DNA from: Henckelia pumila
Taxonomy: Eukaryota; Streptophyta; Magnoliopsida; Lamiales; Gesneriaceae
Assembly (NCBI RefSeq): GCF_033568475.1
Contig: NW_027331841.1
Span: 1 to 64,000, forward strand
DNA length: 64,000 bases
Reading direction: 5' to 3'
The notes under the pieces are model-generated. The model did not search any database, had not been told where the DNA came from, and saw nothing but the letters and a program-made list of their open reading frames with translations. Numbering within the stretch: the stretch's first letter is position 1; every line of letters begins with the position of its first letter. Both the position numbers and the translations under genes were made by a program. Of this stretch, positions 47,703 to 60,583 are shown piece after piece.

Positions 47703-50025
47703 AAACACAAAACCACGTTAGACAATTCATGTAGTTGGAATAATTGATTTCATAATTAATTTTGCTGAGATGTGTCTGTCACCATTAAAGCGTAGGGGCC
47801 AGGGGGTTGCATTAGGGTTACATTACTCATTTTGAGACTAGGGGTTTAATAATTTGAATCATATATTTAATTTAATTATATAAAAAATAACTATTTAATT
47901 ATTGTTGGAAGATGAAATCATTTGAAGCTTCGTAATATAGGAAAAGAGAAGTTTAAAGCGCCGTTCGTAGAGTCACCTTATATACGGGATCGGAGAGAAA
48001 TTATTTATCTTGTTCTGATTTAAATAATTTGTAAATGTCTTATTCCATATTTTTATATAATTGATTTATATTGATAAATTTCATCGTAGACCCTCAATAA
48101 GAGTGGGAAAAATATATTTAGTTGAGATTTGGTATGGTTGATAATATGTAATGTAAGATGTTGTTTTTGATTCATAAAGGGAGGTGGGTGGGTGATGTAT
48201 ACGTAAGGTAGGAATCATTTACATATCTAGATACATCAATCAACGAGCTAGATATCGACTTACCTATCTATAAACACAAATTAAACTTATTACGAGGCTA
48301 TTTTACGAGTTACTGTTGTGAAACGGAGTTTTGAGTCCACTCGATTCGACTCGGTTTACATATATGTATATAAATAATAATTTTTTTGTCAATTAACTTT
48401 TTTATTTTTTTAGTTTTCTCCATTAGTTTTTTAAAGCCTGTTTTTGTAAACTAACTTTTAGTTTTCAGTTATTTTGGTCCAATTGACGTGTCATCGAAAA
48501 ATGATGACGTGACATATATGAAAATGCTGACGTGAGATTTGAGTCAAAATAATCGAAAATTAAAATTTAGTGTATCAAAATCAAACATTGAAAAGTTAAT
48601 TAACCAAAACAAGAATAAAAGGACTACAAAAATCATTTTCCTAAAAAAAATATCAATTTTTATGTCAATATTATTATCTTTCATTACATATATCTTTAAA
48701 ACCGTTTTATATGAGACTTGTGAAATAAAAGATTATTAATTGAATTGATTGTAATTGCCTGGCCTGCAGTGCAACTACTTGCTATTGATTGATGTTGCAT
48801 GTAATGAAATGAGAGTAAAACGCCTGGGCCTCAGATCTGGTTCAATGATACCACGTGAAACGCACATAACAAGTTGAAAGCTGCGACTGTGAGTAGGTTA
48901 ATTTGCAAATCCTATTGAGTGAGAACATTATGTATTATTGTTAGGTCAAAAATTATATATCTAGACGAAATAGATAGCTAGCTAGTTATTTTAATATTTG
49001 TGAATAGTTTTGGGAGAAAAATGTGTAGTACCTCACATCCGATATCGTTGACATATTTATCTTTTACTTTGTTATCAAAATTTTAAATTAATTGACCGTG
49101 GTTTATAAGTATATGTCAAAATGGGTTAGAAGAGTAGGATAATCCGTCATTTGGTGGATTGAAAAGTGAAAACTCAAGTAACCTATATATGGTTTATATG
49201 GTGGAACAGACTAATTAACGTGATGGGCCAAACTAATTTTTTGTGCAATTCGGCGAATTTGAGTGAGTCGATCAACAATCTAATGTAACGCGCCATTCCC
49301 ATGCATATTTTCGTATGTTGGAGAATTATTAACCAAAACTCAACTATTTTACACGGTGAGAATTATGTTGTTTTTTTGAAATTTTTCGATAAAAAACTTA
49401 CTCTCATGATTTTAATTTGATATCTCAAGTTTTGAGTACACACACGAAGTCTATTTGTTTTAGATTAATTTTAAATATTGTAAGCTTGTGTGATACAAAT
49501 GTATACAAAAAAATGTAATTTTTCATGATTGAGCTAGAACTAAAAGTCGTAATTCTTAAATAATAAAAATTTAATTTTTTTTTTATTTTTGATCAATTAT
49601 TCAATGCTTGATATATAAAAATAAATTATGCGGATTGAGAAAAAAAATTTAATCGTACTTATTGTTATTTATCATATTACACTAAAGTCTAAATTCATAA
49701 AATTATCAAATGAGTTTAAAAAATATTGTATATAATTTTTTTTAATTTTTTGGTAATAATATATAATTTATTATATTAAATTCAAGTCTTCCTTAAATCT
49801 AATTAGTGGATTCGTCTCTGGTTATATACATAATTGTTTGTTTTCAACATTAATGATCATAATGGACCAATTTGTGAAAGGGTGTCGTTATAATTAAATT
49901 TTCTTACCTGTCACTGACCAATTCCTGTCACCAACTCTTAAATATTATAAAGTCCTTCTCTACTTCTCCTTCAAAAAAAAACCCACGTATACTTTCCGCC
50001 TTCTGGTGCACAAAGACACACGAAA
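47703..50025. other. AT-rich spacer upstream of the fatty alcohol oxidase gene
   Basis: No gene supported. A degenerate Mutator-like foldback may span about 48370-48653 (GTCAATTAAC... and ...GTTAATTAACCAAAAC...TCATTTTCC). The FAO promoter should lie in the last few hundred bases; TATTATAAAG at about 49943 is a TATA candidate. Confidence 0.5.
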
Positions 50026-53000
50026 ATGGCGAACAGTGGTGCTCCCAAATGCCCCTATTCTCCCTCTCAGATGGAGGTTCTTTCTGCTTTGTGCGACACT
50101 TTGCTGCCCTCCATTGATGTTCCTCGCGGAGATAAACGCCATGAATCCGTCGTCGAATTCTTTCGAACTTCAGCTTCCATGGCTGGAACTCCCCTCCCTG
50201 TAAGCATTTTCTACTTTCCCTTCTCTTTTGTTTCTTCCAGCACTCTGTATTTTCTCGGGAAACAATTGCATGTGAGATTATTTAGATCGTCTCTCCGTTT
50301 TTTCTTGACAAAATTGAAATTTTGTTAAGAAATACGGAGAAATATTTTTTAGAATTTCTTTCAAACAATACTATCGTATGTCTGTAAGGAATTAATCAAT
50401 ATGGAAGAGCAGATATATAATTTCTTTCCTTTCTTTGGGGCTTTTTTTGTTTGAATTTTTCCTGCGAAGAAATTTTAGTTTTTTTTTAAAAAAAAAAATT
50501 TATAACTTTTTTAAGCAAATATAAAGTTTCTAATTCATCTTTATTGTTCAAGAATTTCGAAATTATCAAGGATTTTGATGAACTCTGACACACGTTATAA
50601 CACTATCTTTTAAAAGACGTTTCTCGATCTCTCTCAGATACAATTGAGAAAACAAATCGATTCAAACAACTATATGATTATGATGATCCACATATATTTA
50701 TATAAAATTAAGAGTGAACTTCGAATAATTGTGACTCTTCATAATCTTATTATTTATTATTTTAGGTGAGATGCGACTATTTTGTACGTACGGTTGAAAT
50801 CAATTGACATTCATCAATAATATCATTCGACTCACTTGTCAAAATACGTGCCGGTTCTCTCAAGTATTATTTGTGTAATTAAAACATTGAATTTTTAGTT
50901 CTTCGTGAAGCAAAATAAAGCTTATATATATTATAATCTCGATCTTCCCCATCAATATTTGATCATATATATATGTTTCATATGATGTAGTAATTTTCGA
51001 TTTTTTTTGTAGACATTTTGTAACCATATATCGTAAGCAAAATATTTCTTGTTCAGTCATGAAGTCAAAAGTTATCAAAATCTTTGCAGGTTGCGAATTT
51101 GCTCGGGGAAAAAGTAATACACCCAAAGATTTATTTGAGCGGAATTGGATTAACATTGCTTTCTACGAGAATAGGGACTTGTATACTATGCGGGAGGCAT
51201 AGTTTATCCACAAAATTTCCCTATTTTCTGAAATTTGCAGAGATTTCTCCTGAGAAGAGAGAACAGATTTTGGTTTCATGGTCACGTAGCTTTTTTTTTC
51301 TCTTGAGAGTCCTATATACGGCAATCAAAATCTTCACTCTCCTCGTCTTTTTTACTCAGGTAAAATTATTTTAACTCTCTTTATTATTTTATATATGAAG
51401 AAATGTGGTTGTTTGTTTGTTTTTTTTTTTTAAAAAATATTTTTCGAATTAATATATAAAAATGATTAAAAAGAACAAAGGAAAAGCACCACTGTACCCT
51501 ATTGAGCCCATTTTTATAGCTTCATTTTGGTGTGTTTTCAGTAATTTATCAAATTGTCCTCCATTTTCAAGTAAGTAGCTAAATTTGCTAGACTTTGTTT
51601 CTACATATTATAATTATCTTTTTTTTTTAAACTCATAATTATGTATTAGCAGTACCAACTTGGATTTATACAACGACGGTACTATAATTGATTAAATGTG
51701 TTTCAGGGAAAAAAAATAAGAAAAGAAAGAAAAAATTGATTGCATGTCGATAACGCCCAACAACTTTGTTTATCTTCAATATTGGAATGGGCTATCTCAT
51801 CCCAAAAAAATAATTATTATTGCATGATTAAACATTTTCCCCCAAAAAAATCATTACATGATATTCTAAACTTTTAAAATTATTTTGTTTTATAAGATCA
51901 AACATTTTATATAGAAAACCAATTTGCTCAAAATAAAATTCAAAACATACGTACCTTTACATCCCATGTATAGAATCATTTTCCGACTCCCGTGAACATG
52001 TCTACAAAATATTTAAAAAGAGGGAAAATATAAAAAAAAAAATTCCACTTACTTGTTCAATTTTGGTTTTTTATACATTGGGCTTTTTAAAGTTTTGTTT
52101 TCGTACATTAAATTTTAATTTTCCACTATTTTGCTCTAATTATTTATGTGACATAGGAAAAAACCAAAAAAATATTGACATGATATCATAAAATGTTAGC
52201 ATGATATTGAAAATTGAGGACTTGTCAGATGTTATATGATATCATCAATCGGCTATTTTGCTCTAATTATTGATGTGGCATAGGAAAGAACCGAAAAAAA
52301 TATTGACATAATGTCGAAAAATGTAAGCAAGACATTGAAAATTGATGACTAGTTAGACGTTATATCATCAATTGGACAAAAATAAATGAAAATTATTAGT
52401 TCTTTTTTAAAACAAAACTTTGACGAGGAAATGAACCAAAAATCAAAATTAGACAAGTATTTAATTGACAAAAATATCATTTTCCCATAAAAGAAGAGAA
52501 AAACCAAACAATACTCAAGCCCTGCCCTAATCTTAGCATGAAGCATGGTACCTACGTTGCGTCATTTTTATTTAATTCCAACGGTTGGGTGGATGAGACT
52601 AAACTTCATTAATATGGACACATAAATTATTGGTCATTCATAAGAAAAATTATTGGTCATAGGCTGTAAGCACTTCACACCCATATTTTCAATATATATT
52701 TTCGAAACACAAAAGAAAAATGTAGGACCCAAAACCGACATAAAGTCAAGAAATCATTAATCATCTTATTGCATTGTATGAAATCAGAATTTAGACTACA
52801 AATTTGGATGGTAAGATAAGATTTGAGTAGTTGGTAGTTGGAACAGAAGTTTAAACCACGACTATAAAATTCAATTCAAGTAGTACTATATATTTTTCAA
52901 AAGTTGCTCTATGTGTTTTCCATGATTTAATTAGAAGGGAGTTTTATAAGAAGAAACAATTAATAGTTTTGAACACATGGTAATTTCCAAACAACACAAA

Positions 53001-56000
53001 TGAAAAATACACAGCTAAAAATATATAACATAAAAATTAGGGTTACGTCTGATTTATATCGGAGTACTTGACCAGAGTTAGGAGGGGAGAAATCACTGTA
53101 AGTAAAATTTGGTAACTTATATTTGTCTCCTCAAGATTTTGGTAATCTATAATGTCAAATCTCAGTAATATGTTATATTTGTTTTTATGAGAAAATAAGT
53201 TTTTTGGTCTAGTAACTTTATACCCCATTTGGGTTTTGGTCCAGTAATTTTTCTGATGTGAATTTTGTTACACTAACTTTGCATTTTTAGTGTTTTTGGT
53301 CGAACTGCATACGTGTCAGCTTCTGATTGGTCCACGTCATAATTTTGGACCAATCAGAAATTGACGCGTATGCAGTTGGACCAAAAAACTATGAAAATGC
53401 AAAGTTAGTGTACCAAAACACACATTGAAAAAGTTAATGGACCAAAACCAAAACATGAACAACTTAATGGACTAAAAAACTTATTTTCCCTGTTTTTATT
53501 GTAATTTTGGTCTTTTTTATGCTTGACATTATGTTGACGATGATGTGTCTGGTGCGGATATGGTAAAACAACAATCAAAAAAGCAAAAGAGTCAAACATA
53601 AAGAAAAATAAAAAAGCCATCACTCATGGTTTTCCCAGTCGAGTTTGGAAAGTTCTATGAAATAATGAATTTGAGGGAAGGGGACCTAGAGAGAACCGGA
53701 AACTTTGCTATCTCATTTTTATTATAGGCTCAGTTTGATACAGATGATGGGATAAATAATATATAGATAATTAATGTAATGTAATAAAAAATAAATAAAA
53801 AAAGGATAGTGGATATTTGATTTAATTTGATTGATATATTATAGTTTATTTGATTTGATTGATTAAGTTTTATATAAAAATGATAAATTACCATATTATT
53901 CTTTTAATAATAATAAAAATATATAAATAATATTATTTATACATAGATTATTAATAACGGTACCAAACGGAGCCGAGTACTAACACTATCTATCCCTTGG
54001 AATGACTTTCCGGAGTAAACAATAACATTGGATAATTACATACACTACCTGTGTTTTCAAAATTTTAGCCCACATACCCTTGAAAATTTGAAAACATAAA
54101 AGACATATGTGCTAAAGAGGGCTAATTGCATCCACACCCCCTGTGAAAAGTCTAAAAGACATAAAACCCCCTGTGTAAAATTAATAGCATGTAAGACCCT
54201 ATGTTTTAAAAAAATTAGCATAAAAACCCCTATGAGAGGGTATAAATGTGCCCGAGTTTGTATAACATAAGGGTGAAATGTGCTACATTTTAAAAAACTG
54301 AGGGATGCATTAGCCTATTAATATTTCGTAAGAGATTTTATGTTTTTTAGACTTTTCACAGGGGGTGTGGATGCAATTAGCTCGTGCTAAAGATTCAAAA
54401 ACATTCGGGATTTCGCATGGCAGTGTATGAAATTATCCCAAAAACATTCTAGTACATTAATGATACCATTTCATATTTTGGAATTTGGATATTAATTCTG
54501 TGTGATAGATTACTAATCAACAAATTCGACCAAATTTTATGCAATTCATTGAGTAAAACATGAAACGATATGAATGTAATCGAAATGCCACCCCAAGTTT
54601 TTGGAGAATGTTATGATGAAAATTTGTATTGATCGCACCAGGTGAATGAGAAAAATGAGAACATTACTTGGAAAGCCATAGGCTACTGCGGCCCGGATCC
54701 GAACCTGAAAACGCAGAATCCAAAGGCCAAAACCATACAAGAAGAAGATGTAAGTGAAGAAAAAGAAAAACTGTTTGGACCACTTTACAAAGGAATCATC
54801 CATTTGAACCAATCAAGAACATCAAACCTGGACAAGTTACGAAACTTGGGGTTCCCTGTTTCTACGAATCACTCAAGAAACCGGAGAATGAAGTCTCTGA
54901 AACCATCGTTCGTCATCAAATGTGATGTTGCGGTGGTTGGTTCAGGTTCGGGTGGCGGAGTTGTGGCCGGTGTTCTTGCAAAAGCTGGCTACAAAGTGCT
55001 GGTTCTTGAAAGGGGCAGATATTTAGCCAGAAGTAATCTCTCACTGCTTGAAGGGGAAGCGCTGGACCAAATGTACTTGGGAAATGGAATCTCAGGGACA
55101 GAACATATGGACGTTATATTGCTAGCAGGATCAACGGTAGGCGGTGGATCGACAATAAACTGGTCGGCCTCGATCAAAACCCCACCACATGTTATAAAAG
55201 AATGGAGTGAGGATCATGGACTAGAGTTGTTTGACAGCAAAGATTTTGCCAAGGCATTGGATGTTGTGTGTCGAAAAATGGGAGTTCAATCTGAATTCAA
55301 GCAAGAAGGATTCAATGGCATGGTTTTGAGGAAAGGGTGTGAGAATTTAGGATACCCCATCGAAAATATCCCCAACAACGCGCCTCCGGATCATTACTGC
55401 GGCTGGTGCAGCCTCGGTTGTAAAGATGGGAAGAAGAGATGTACTTCAGAAACATGGCTAGTGGATTTGGTTGAGTCGGGGAATGGTGCAATTCTTCCTG
55501 AATGTGAAGCTGTACAAGTGATCACAGATAAAAGAAAAGGCAGAAAAAGGGCCATCGGTGTGGCTTTTACGTTCCTAAATCAAGGGGTGAAAGAAACAGC
55601 AATCTTGGAGTCAGATGTTACAGTGGTTTCGTGCGGGGCGATTCTTACACCCCCTTTGCTAAAACGAAGTGGACTAAAGAATCCGAACATCGGGAAGAAT
55701 CTACATCTTCATCCTGTTGTGTTAGCGTGGGGGTACTTTCCTGAATCAGATTCACCTGATTCATGGCCTGAGGGAGAGAAAAAAAGCTACAATGGTAGCA
55801 TTTTGACAAATATGTCGACAGTTGTGGCGAATTTCGAAGATTCGGGATATGGGACAGTGATCCAGACACCGGCATTGCACCCTGGGATGTTCTCTGTACT
55901 AATGCCATGGCTTTCAGGTACAGATATAAAACAGAGGATGCTTAAATTTTCAAGAACTGCTCACTTGTTTGCTCTGGCAAGAGATAAAAGTTCGGGCGCC

Positions 56001-56468
56001 GTGGTGTCTCCTACTCGTATAAGTTACAAATGGGAGAAATCTGATACTGAGAATCTGAGCAAAGGGGTAGAGAGAGCACTGAGGATATTAGCGGCATCCG
56101 GTGCAGAGGAAATCGGTACACATAACAATAAAGGGAGGGTCTTGAAAGTGAAGCAAGCTGATTCAAAGGAATTGGATGCATTTGTGAGGGAGGAAAGTTT
56201 AAGGCCATTGAAGAACTTGGAAACACCTATATGTTCAGCACATCAGATGGGAAGTTGCAGGATGGGGGTCGACCCGAAGGAGTCAGCGGTCCGTCCCAAT
56301 GGGGAGACCTGGGAAGTGGAAGGACTATTTGTGGCGGATTCGAGTGTTTTTCCGACGGCTTTGGGGGTAAATCCGATGGTCACGGTCCAGGCAATTGCTT
56401 ACTGCACTGCACAGTCAGTCCTTGAAGTCCTTGGCAAGGGAAGAGTTCAATTGGCAAGCAAGCCTTGA
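50026..56468 (+). CDS. Long-chain fatty alcohol oxidase (FAO), GMC oxidoreductase, 3 exons
   Basis: Membrane flavoenzyme oxidising long-chain fatty alcohols to aldehydes with O2. Exons 50026-50199, 51090-51359 and 54642-56468, all phase 0, give 756 residues, the family's usual length. Exon 1 has the conserved QMEVLSALCDTLLPSI. Exon 2 has FAEISPEKREQILVSWS and a hydrophobic stretch ending TLLVFFTQ. Exon 3 starts VNEKNENITWKAIGYCGPDP. The FAD-binding Rossmann motif VVGSGSGGGVVAG covers about 246-258 with LERG at the end of the second strand. The C-terminal GMC part holds HQMGSCRMG (His near 682) and NPMVTVQ (Asn-Pro near 725). No inactivating change is seen. Intron 1 is 890 bp; intron 2 is 3282 bp and carries several MITEs. 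Confidence 0.93.
52022..52486. mobile_element. Old Mutator-like foldback MITE in FAO intron 2
   Basis: Ends GGGAAAATATAAAA and, inverted, GGGAAAATGATATTTTTG are followed by paired ACTTGTTCAATTTTGG and ACTTGTCTAATTTTGA. The interior contains a tandem duplication of about 127 bp (CTATTTTGCTCTAATTATT...). Flanking TTAAAAAGA and ATAAAAGAA are at best a decayed 9-bp duplication. Confidence 0.5.
53189..53490. mobile_element. Mutator-like MITE with 9-bp target duplication in FAO intron 2
   Basis: A 302-bp near-complete palindrome. It starts GAGAAAATAAGTTTTTT and ends with the inverse of GGGAAAATAAGTTTTTT. The arms meet near 53335 (GATTGGTCC / GGACCAATC). The exact 9-bp direct repeat TGTTTTTAT flanks it (53180-53188 and 53491-53499), the Mutator signature. 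No coding capacity. Confidence 0.8.
53727..53974. mobile_element. MITE with GGCTC(A/C)GTTTGRTAC inverted ends in FAO intron 2
   Basis: Left end GGCTCAGTTTGATAC and right end GTACCAAACGGAGCC are inverse complements with two differences. The 248-bp interior is AT-rich. The end sequence fits Tourist- or hAT-like MITEs. No unambiguous target duplication. Confidence 0.6.
54030..54439. mobile_element. Outer Mutator-like MITE, interrupted by another MITE
   Basis: Left end GGATAATTACATACACTACC pairs with inverted right end GGGATAATTTCATACACTGCC. Flanks AATAACATT (54021-54029) and AAAAACATT (54440-54448) match in 8 of 9 positions. A second MITE sits within it at 54118-54383. Confidence 0.7.
54118..54383. 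mobile_element. Inner Mutator-like MITE with exact 9-bp duplication
   Basis: Ends AGGGCTAATTGCATCC and, inverted, GAGCTAATTGCATCC extend into arms of about 48 bp (CACACCCCCTGTGAAAAGTC). The direct repeat GTGCTAAAG flanks it exactly (54109-54117 and 54384-54392). It ends about 260 bp before FAO exon 3. Confidence 0.82.
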
Positions 56469-56571
56469 TGATTTGTATTCTAGGAGCAAACAAATCTGGA
56501 TTGAAAATGATTGTTGTTATAACTTATAACTGTTTTTTGTTTTTATTATAAATTATTCTGAATATAAAATT

Positions 56572-58002
56572 TGATAGGTCTGTCGTCAGCCAACAAACTT
56601 AAAATACCTACTCCTTAACAAAAACAAGTGTAGAGGTGAGCAGGGTCGAATCCACAGGGAATGGGTATTTGAATGTAACTAAAAGGGGGGTTTTGTGATT
56701 TGCAGTAATAAAATAAAAAATTAAGACTAATGCAATAATTAAATAAATAAGAAGGTGCAAATAATTAAATGAGAAATTCAAATATTTTACCAAACTTTGA
56801 TTCAAGGAATTTCCGTATTCCAATTATATCATTGATTATCGGCTAACAAATAATTTATTCATGCAATTATAGCAATTAACCTTAAAATCATAGGGATAGC
56901 TACTAAGATTTTTGTGTTCTCCTATTTTAATTGACCAAACCCAGCATCCAGTCAAAACTTATCAATAACCAACTGGGCACGATAGCGTTCCATGTTGATT
57001 AAAAATAGCTTTTCGATTTGTGAGAACAGTTAATCTTAAAATCTAACAATCGAGATAGCTGCAATTGTTAAACCTAGTTTCGTTAATTTATTTAGATCAA
57101 ACATGCTATGATAGCACAATACACCTAATCTATCGCTACTCAAGTACCAAGCATTCATGACAATTACGGATCACTGAACTCATGGTTAGCAATAGAAAAT
57201 CATAAATCAAATTAATTTGTCAGATTAATCGACCCACAACTTTCATGAAATAAATCATAAATTAACAAATACTAAAAACAAGCAAAAACTTCAATTCAAA
57301 CTCAAAACCTCACAGTGATAAATTGAAATACAAGAAATATCCTTTGAATCAAAAATAAAAACTTAGCCAAGCATAGTTGGCTTCATAATTCCCTAAAAAT
57401 ATTAAAGATTAAACCTAGAAATTATGAAAAGAAAAAGAAGAAGAAAATATTCACTGTCTTTTGCCGTGCAGAACGTGCAAAGCAGAAAACAGAAAATCTG
57501 TAGAAAATTCCTAATCTAACGTCTAAAAAGCCTAAGAGAAAAGGAAAAATAAAAATAAAATCTAGGAAAAAGATACGATTATATACAAGATAATCTTGAT
57601 AATTGTTTAAATAAAAAAAACAAATTTCCAACAATATTTATCCAAAATAAAATCTTTTCTTCCAAAAATCTTCCATAAATTAAATACCATATTTATAATT
57701 CCTAAAATATGGTATTTTATTCTCAAATTCTGAAATTTTCAATTTCCACCAGACAGTAAAAGCGTAGTAACACAGCGCGCCCACGCCTTGCTCCAGATCC
57801 TCTTCTAGTTTGCTCAATTCCTCAAAATTTCTCTTGGCAACTCCAAATGTGATAGAATTCAACTCTTTTAGCCCAAATTTTGTCTAAGATCATCAAAATT
57901 CCTCCAACTACAAAACAAAACAAAAATGCACCAATTAACATATGCAAAAGATAAAAATCCGCGAAATATGACACTAAAAATATAAATATTATGAACCTAT
58001 CA
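56572..58002 (-). repeat. 3' LTR of the Athila-related element
   Basis: Starts TGATAGGTCTGTCGTCAGCC and ends ATGAACCTATCA. It pairs along its length with 62159-63582. It begins 104 bp after the FAO stop codon. It includes a GC-rich GCGCGCCCACGCC motif at 57775-57787. Confidence 0.85.
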
Positions 58003-59462
58003 AAATCTCCCATACCTAATCCTTGCTCGCCCTCGAGCAAGTTATGCAAAAACAATATGAAACAGAAGAAACACATAAGCAAGGATGAATCATGACATCA
58101 TAGCCTCAGATAAGTTTTCCCACAAAAAAACAAACTCGCAACGACTCTCGATTATCAATGATACACCTTCAGTCGAATGCGAACGTGCGTGTGTGACATG
58201 TTACCCCAGCTACATGAAACTTCAAAAGACAAAGCTTCAAGACTGTTCGTCGACCTAAAACAATTCAGTGCAAGTCTCACAATCAAGAACTCTCCTCTCA
58301 ACAATCTATCAACACAACACAACTCCCTTGAGAAATAATTACGCACCGTCGGATTTTGCACCCGACATTTTAAAAGTCCCAATAATTACCCGCAGACTTA
58401 GCTATAACTAGATAGGATTCGAATTTCAATCCTCTCGTCTATAGCCCGGATGAAACTACAATCCCATGAAAACCGCAAACTTAGCTAGGAAATAGTGAAT
58501 AGAATTTCATTCACATTCCAAGCCCGGATGGAATTGTTATTTCAAAAAAATTTCAAAAGTTTAACCCCATTTTATCCGCATATATAGCCACAAAACAAGA
58601 CAAATCGGATTTCAAACATCTCGCTCGCAACCCGGATGGAGTCAATTGCATTTTTTTTTTGTAAACATAGCATAAAAATTGTTTAAAATGTGCGCCCAAG
58701 AGTGTATATGCCATATCAAATAGATCATCAAGATTTAAGCACTATCAAGTTCCCCAAACACCTATTATCGTGCAATGGTCCAACAGACATCCACAGTATC
58801 TACTACATCGCTACAATTCATCAGGTTAAACATGTGTGATTAAAAATATTCAACAAACAACCTACGGTTTCTCAAATCTGATCAAGAGCCAAAATTTTTC
58901 AAAAATTCATCATTTTTCAAGTACCTCATCATAGGCTAAAATCTCATCCCCAACTCATGCATTCGAACAACACAAACAACGACACAGAAAAACATAAATT
59001 AAATGCAATAACACAACAAAACAAATGCAACAATATGAATACACACCCCACACTTAAATGAAGCATTGCTCTAAATGCATCAAAACACAAAACACAGACA
59101 AACAACTAAACAAAATGCAACAAAGAGAATACAAAAAGGATTTTTTTTCAGAGGGGATCAGTGTCAGAAGTATCTAGGATTTAGAAAAGAGAAACAATAA
59201 GCATGAACTAAATATCTCTTGGACAGAAACTCACAAAATAGAATAACACAAACCCCTAAAAACCTCCCACACCTAAATCAGGCATTGTCCTCAATGACAT
59301 ACATAGATGCTCAATTAAAACAAGAAAAATGTAGGTATAAGTAGAGAACTCCCCTGGAAATTTTGAGCATCGATAAAAAAAACGCCTTCTATTGCGGAGG
59401 TGGTGGAAACGGTGGATCAAAGCCCATGTGCCGATAAAATGCCAGATGATTTTTTTCTCCAT
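58003..59462 (-). other. Interior of the Athila-related element downstream of ORF1
   Basis: No reading frame of note. A purine tract (GGTATGGGAGATT on the minus strand) borders the LTR at 58003-58015 and is the likely PPT. A short stem CTTGCTCG...CGAGCAAG lies at about 58021-58040. Confidence 0.55.
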
Positions 59463-60583
59463 TCATATCAAGTGTTGCCGAATATCAGAAATTTTCTCGA
59501 TGAAGTGCCTGGTAGACGGTCGAGAACCGGATGGTAATGTAGAAATCGTTGATGGTGGACGAATGTCTAATGGCTCGGGCGAGATATCGGGATCAAAATT
59601 TTTTTGGTTGGACTTCGCTGTAGCAGGACCTGGTGGACAAAACGAGAAAACTCCCTGCACTTGTTTTATGAGTCCCATACTCTCTAAACAACGCAAATCC
59701 AAAGGATACATAGGACAAGCCACACGCAAATTATTATCATTCAAATCAAGCAATTTGGCATTGACAGCTAGTGCAGTAATCAAGGAACCAAGAATCAAAT
59801 GACGTTTATTTGTTACTACACTAGCAAATTGTGAAACCAACCAATAACCCAAATTCACTTTTTTTTGGCCTTCCATGCACCAAAGGAAGAAAAGTTCGGA
59901 TTTTGTTAACACACCTGCAGAATCTTTTCGACCCAAGAAATTAAAAGCCAAAAACCTATGAATGTATTTCCAAGCTGGATCATAAAGGTACGAGTCTTTG
60001 GACTTACTTGGGTCATAATCTTTTTGGTTCGATGTAGCTCGATAAACAAGAATGGGAGTAAATTTGTCATCATAGTCACAAGCACTAGTCAAATAATCAT
60101 CAGTTTTAGCAAATTCTTCGGTAATAAAACCAAAGGTCAGATTAAATTCAGTGATTGATAATTTGAAAGTGCGCCCCATCAACCGAAATCGAACTACTCC
60201 TGGGCTCGAGAGTGTAAAATTTTCAGGTTTGACAAATTCAAAAGTAGTATAAAACTCTCGAACCAACTCAATATATGCAGGACATGAAACAGAGAAATAT
60301 GACTCCCACCCAATGTTATGAATTAATTTAAACACTTTATCCTTAATATTCAAAGTCTCCAAGGTGGGGTGATCAATATAATTACAGGGAATTATTTGTT
60401 TTTGAAAAATTAATTTGTACCTATCCTTTTTCGCCTTTTTAGTAAAAACTAAATTATCATTCAAATCAGATTCAGAAGGCGGTAACACATTCATTCCCTT
60501 TCCCATTCTCTCCCTTTTATACGCAGGAGATGAATTAGATTCACCGATTTTTTTTTTTTTGTAGCACTAGACTCTCGACCCAT
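59463..60583 (-). CDS. Athila ORF1-like retrotransposon protein
   Basis: A 347-codon frame starts at ATG 60506 (MGKGMNVLPPSES). It resembles the plant 'ATHILA ORF-1 / putative plant transposon protein' family of unknown function: VFKLIHNIGWESYFSVSC, FRLMGRTFKLSITEFNLTFGF, AWKYIHRFLAFNFLGR, ELFFLWCMEGQKKVNLGYWL, RHLILGSLITALAVN. No zinc knuckle, protease or polymerase motif is present. A likelier original start is ATG 60583 (MGRESSATKKKK), now out of frame through a change of length in a 13-base A-run at 60548-60560. Family call is from memory and moderate. Confidence 0.65.
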
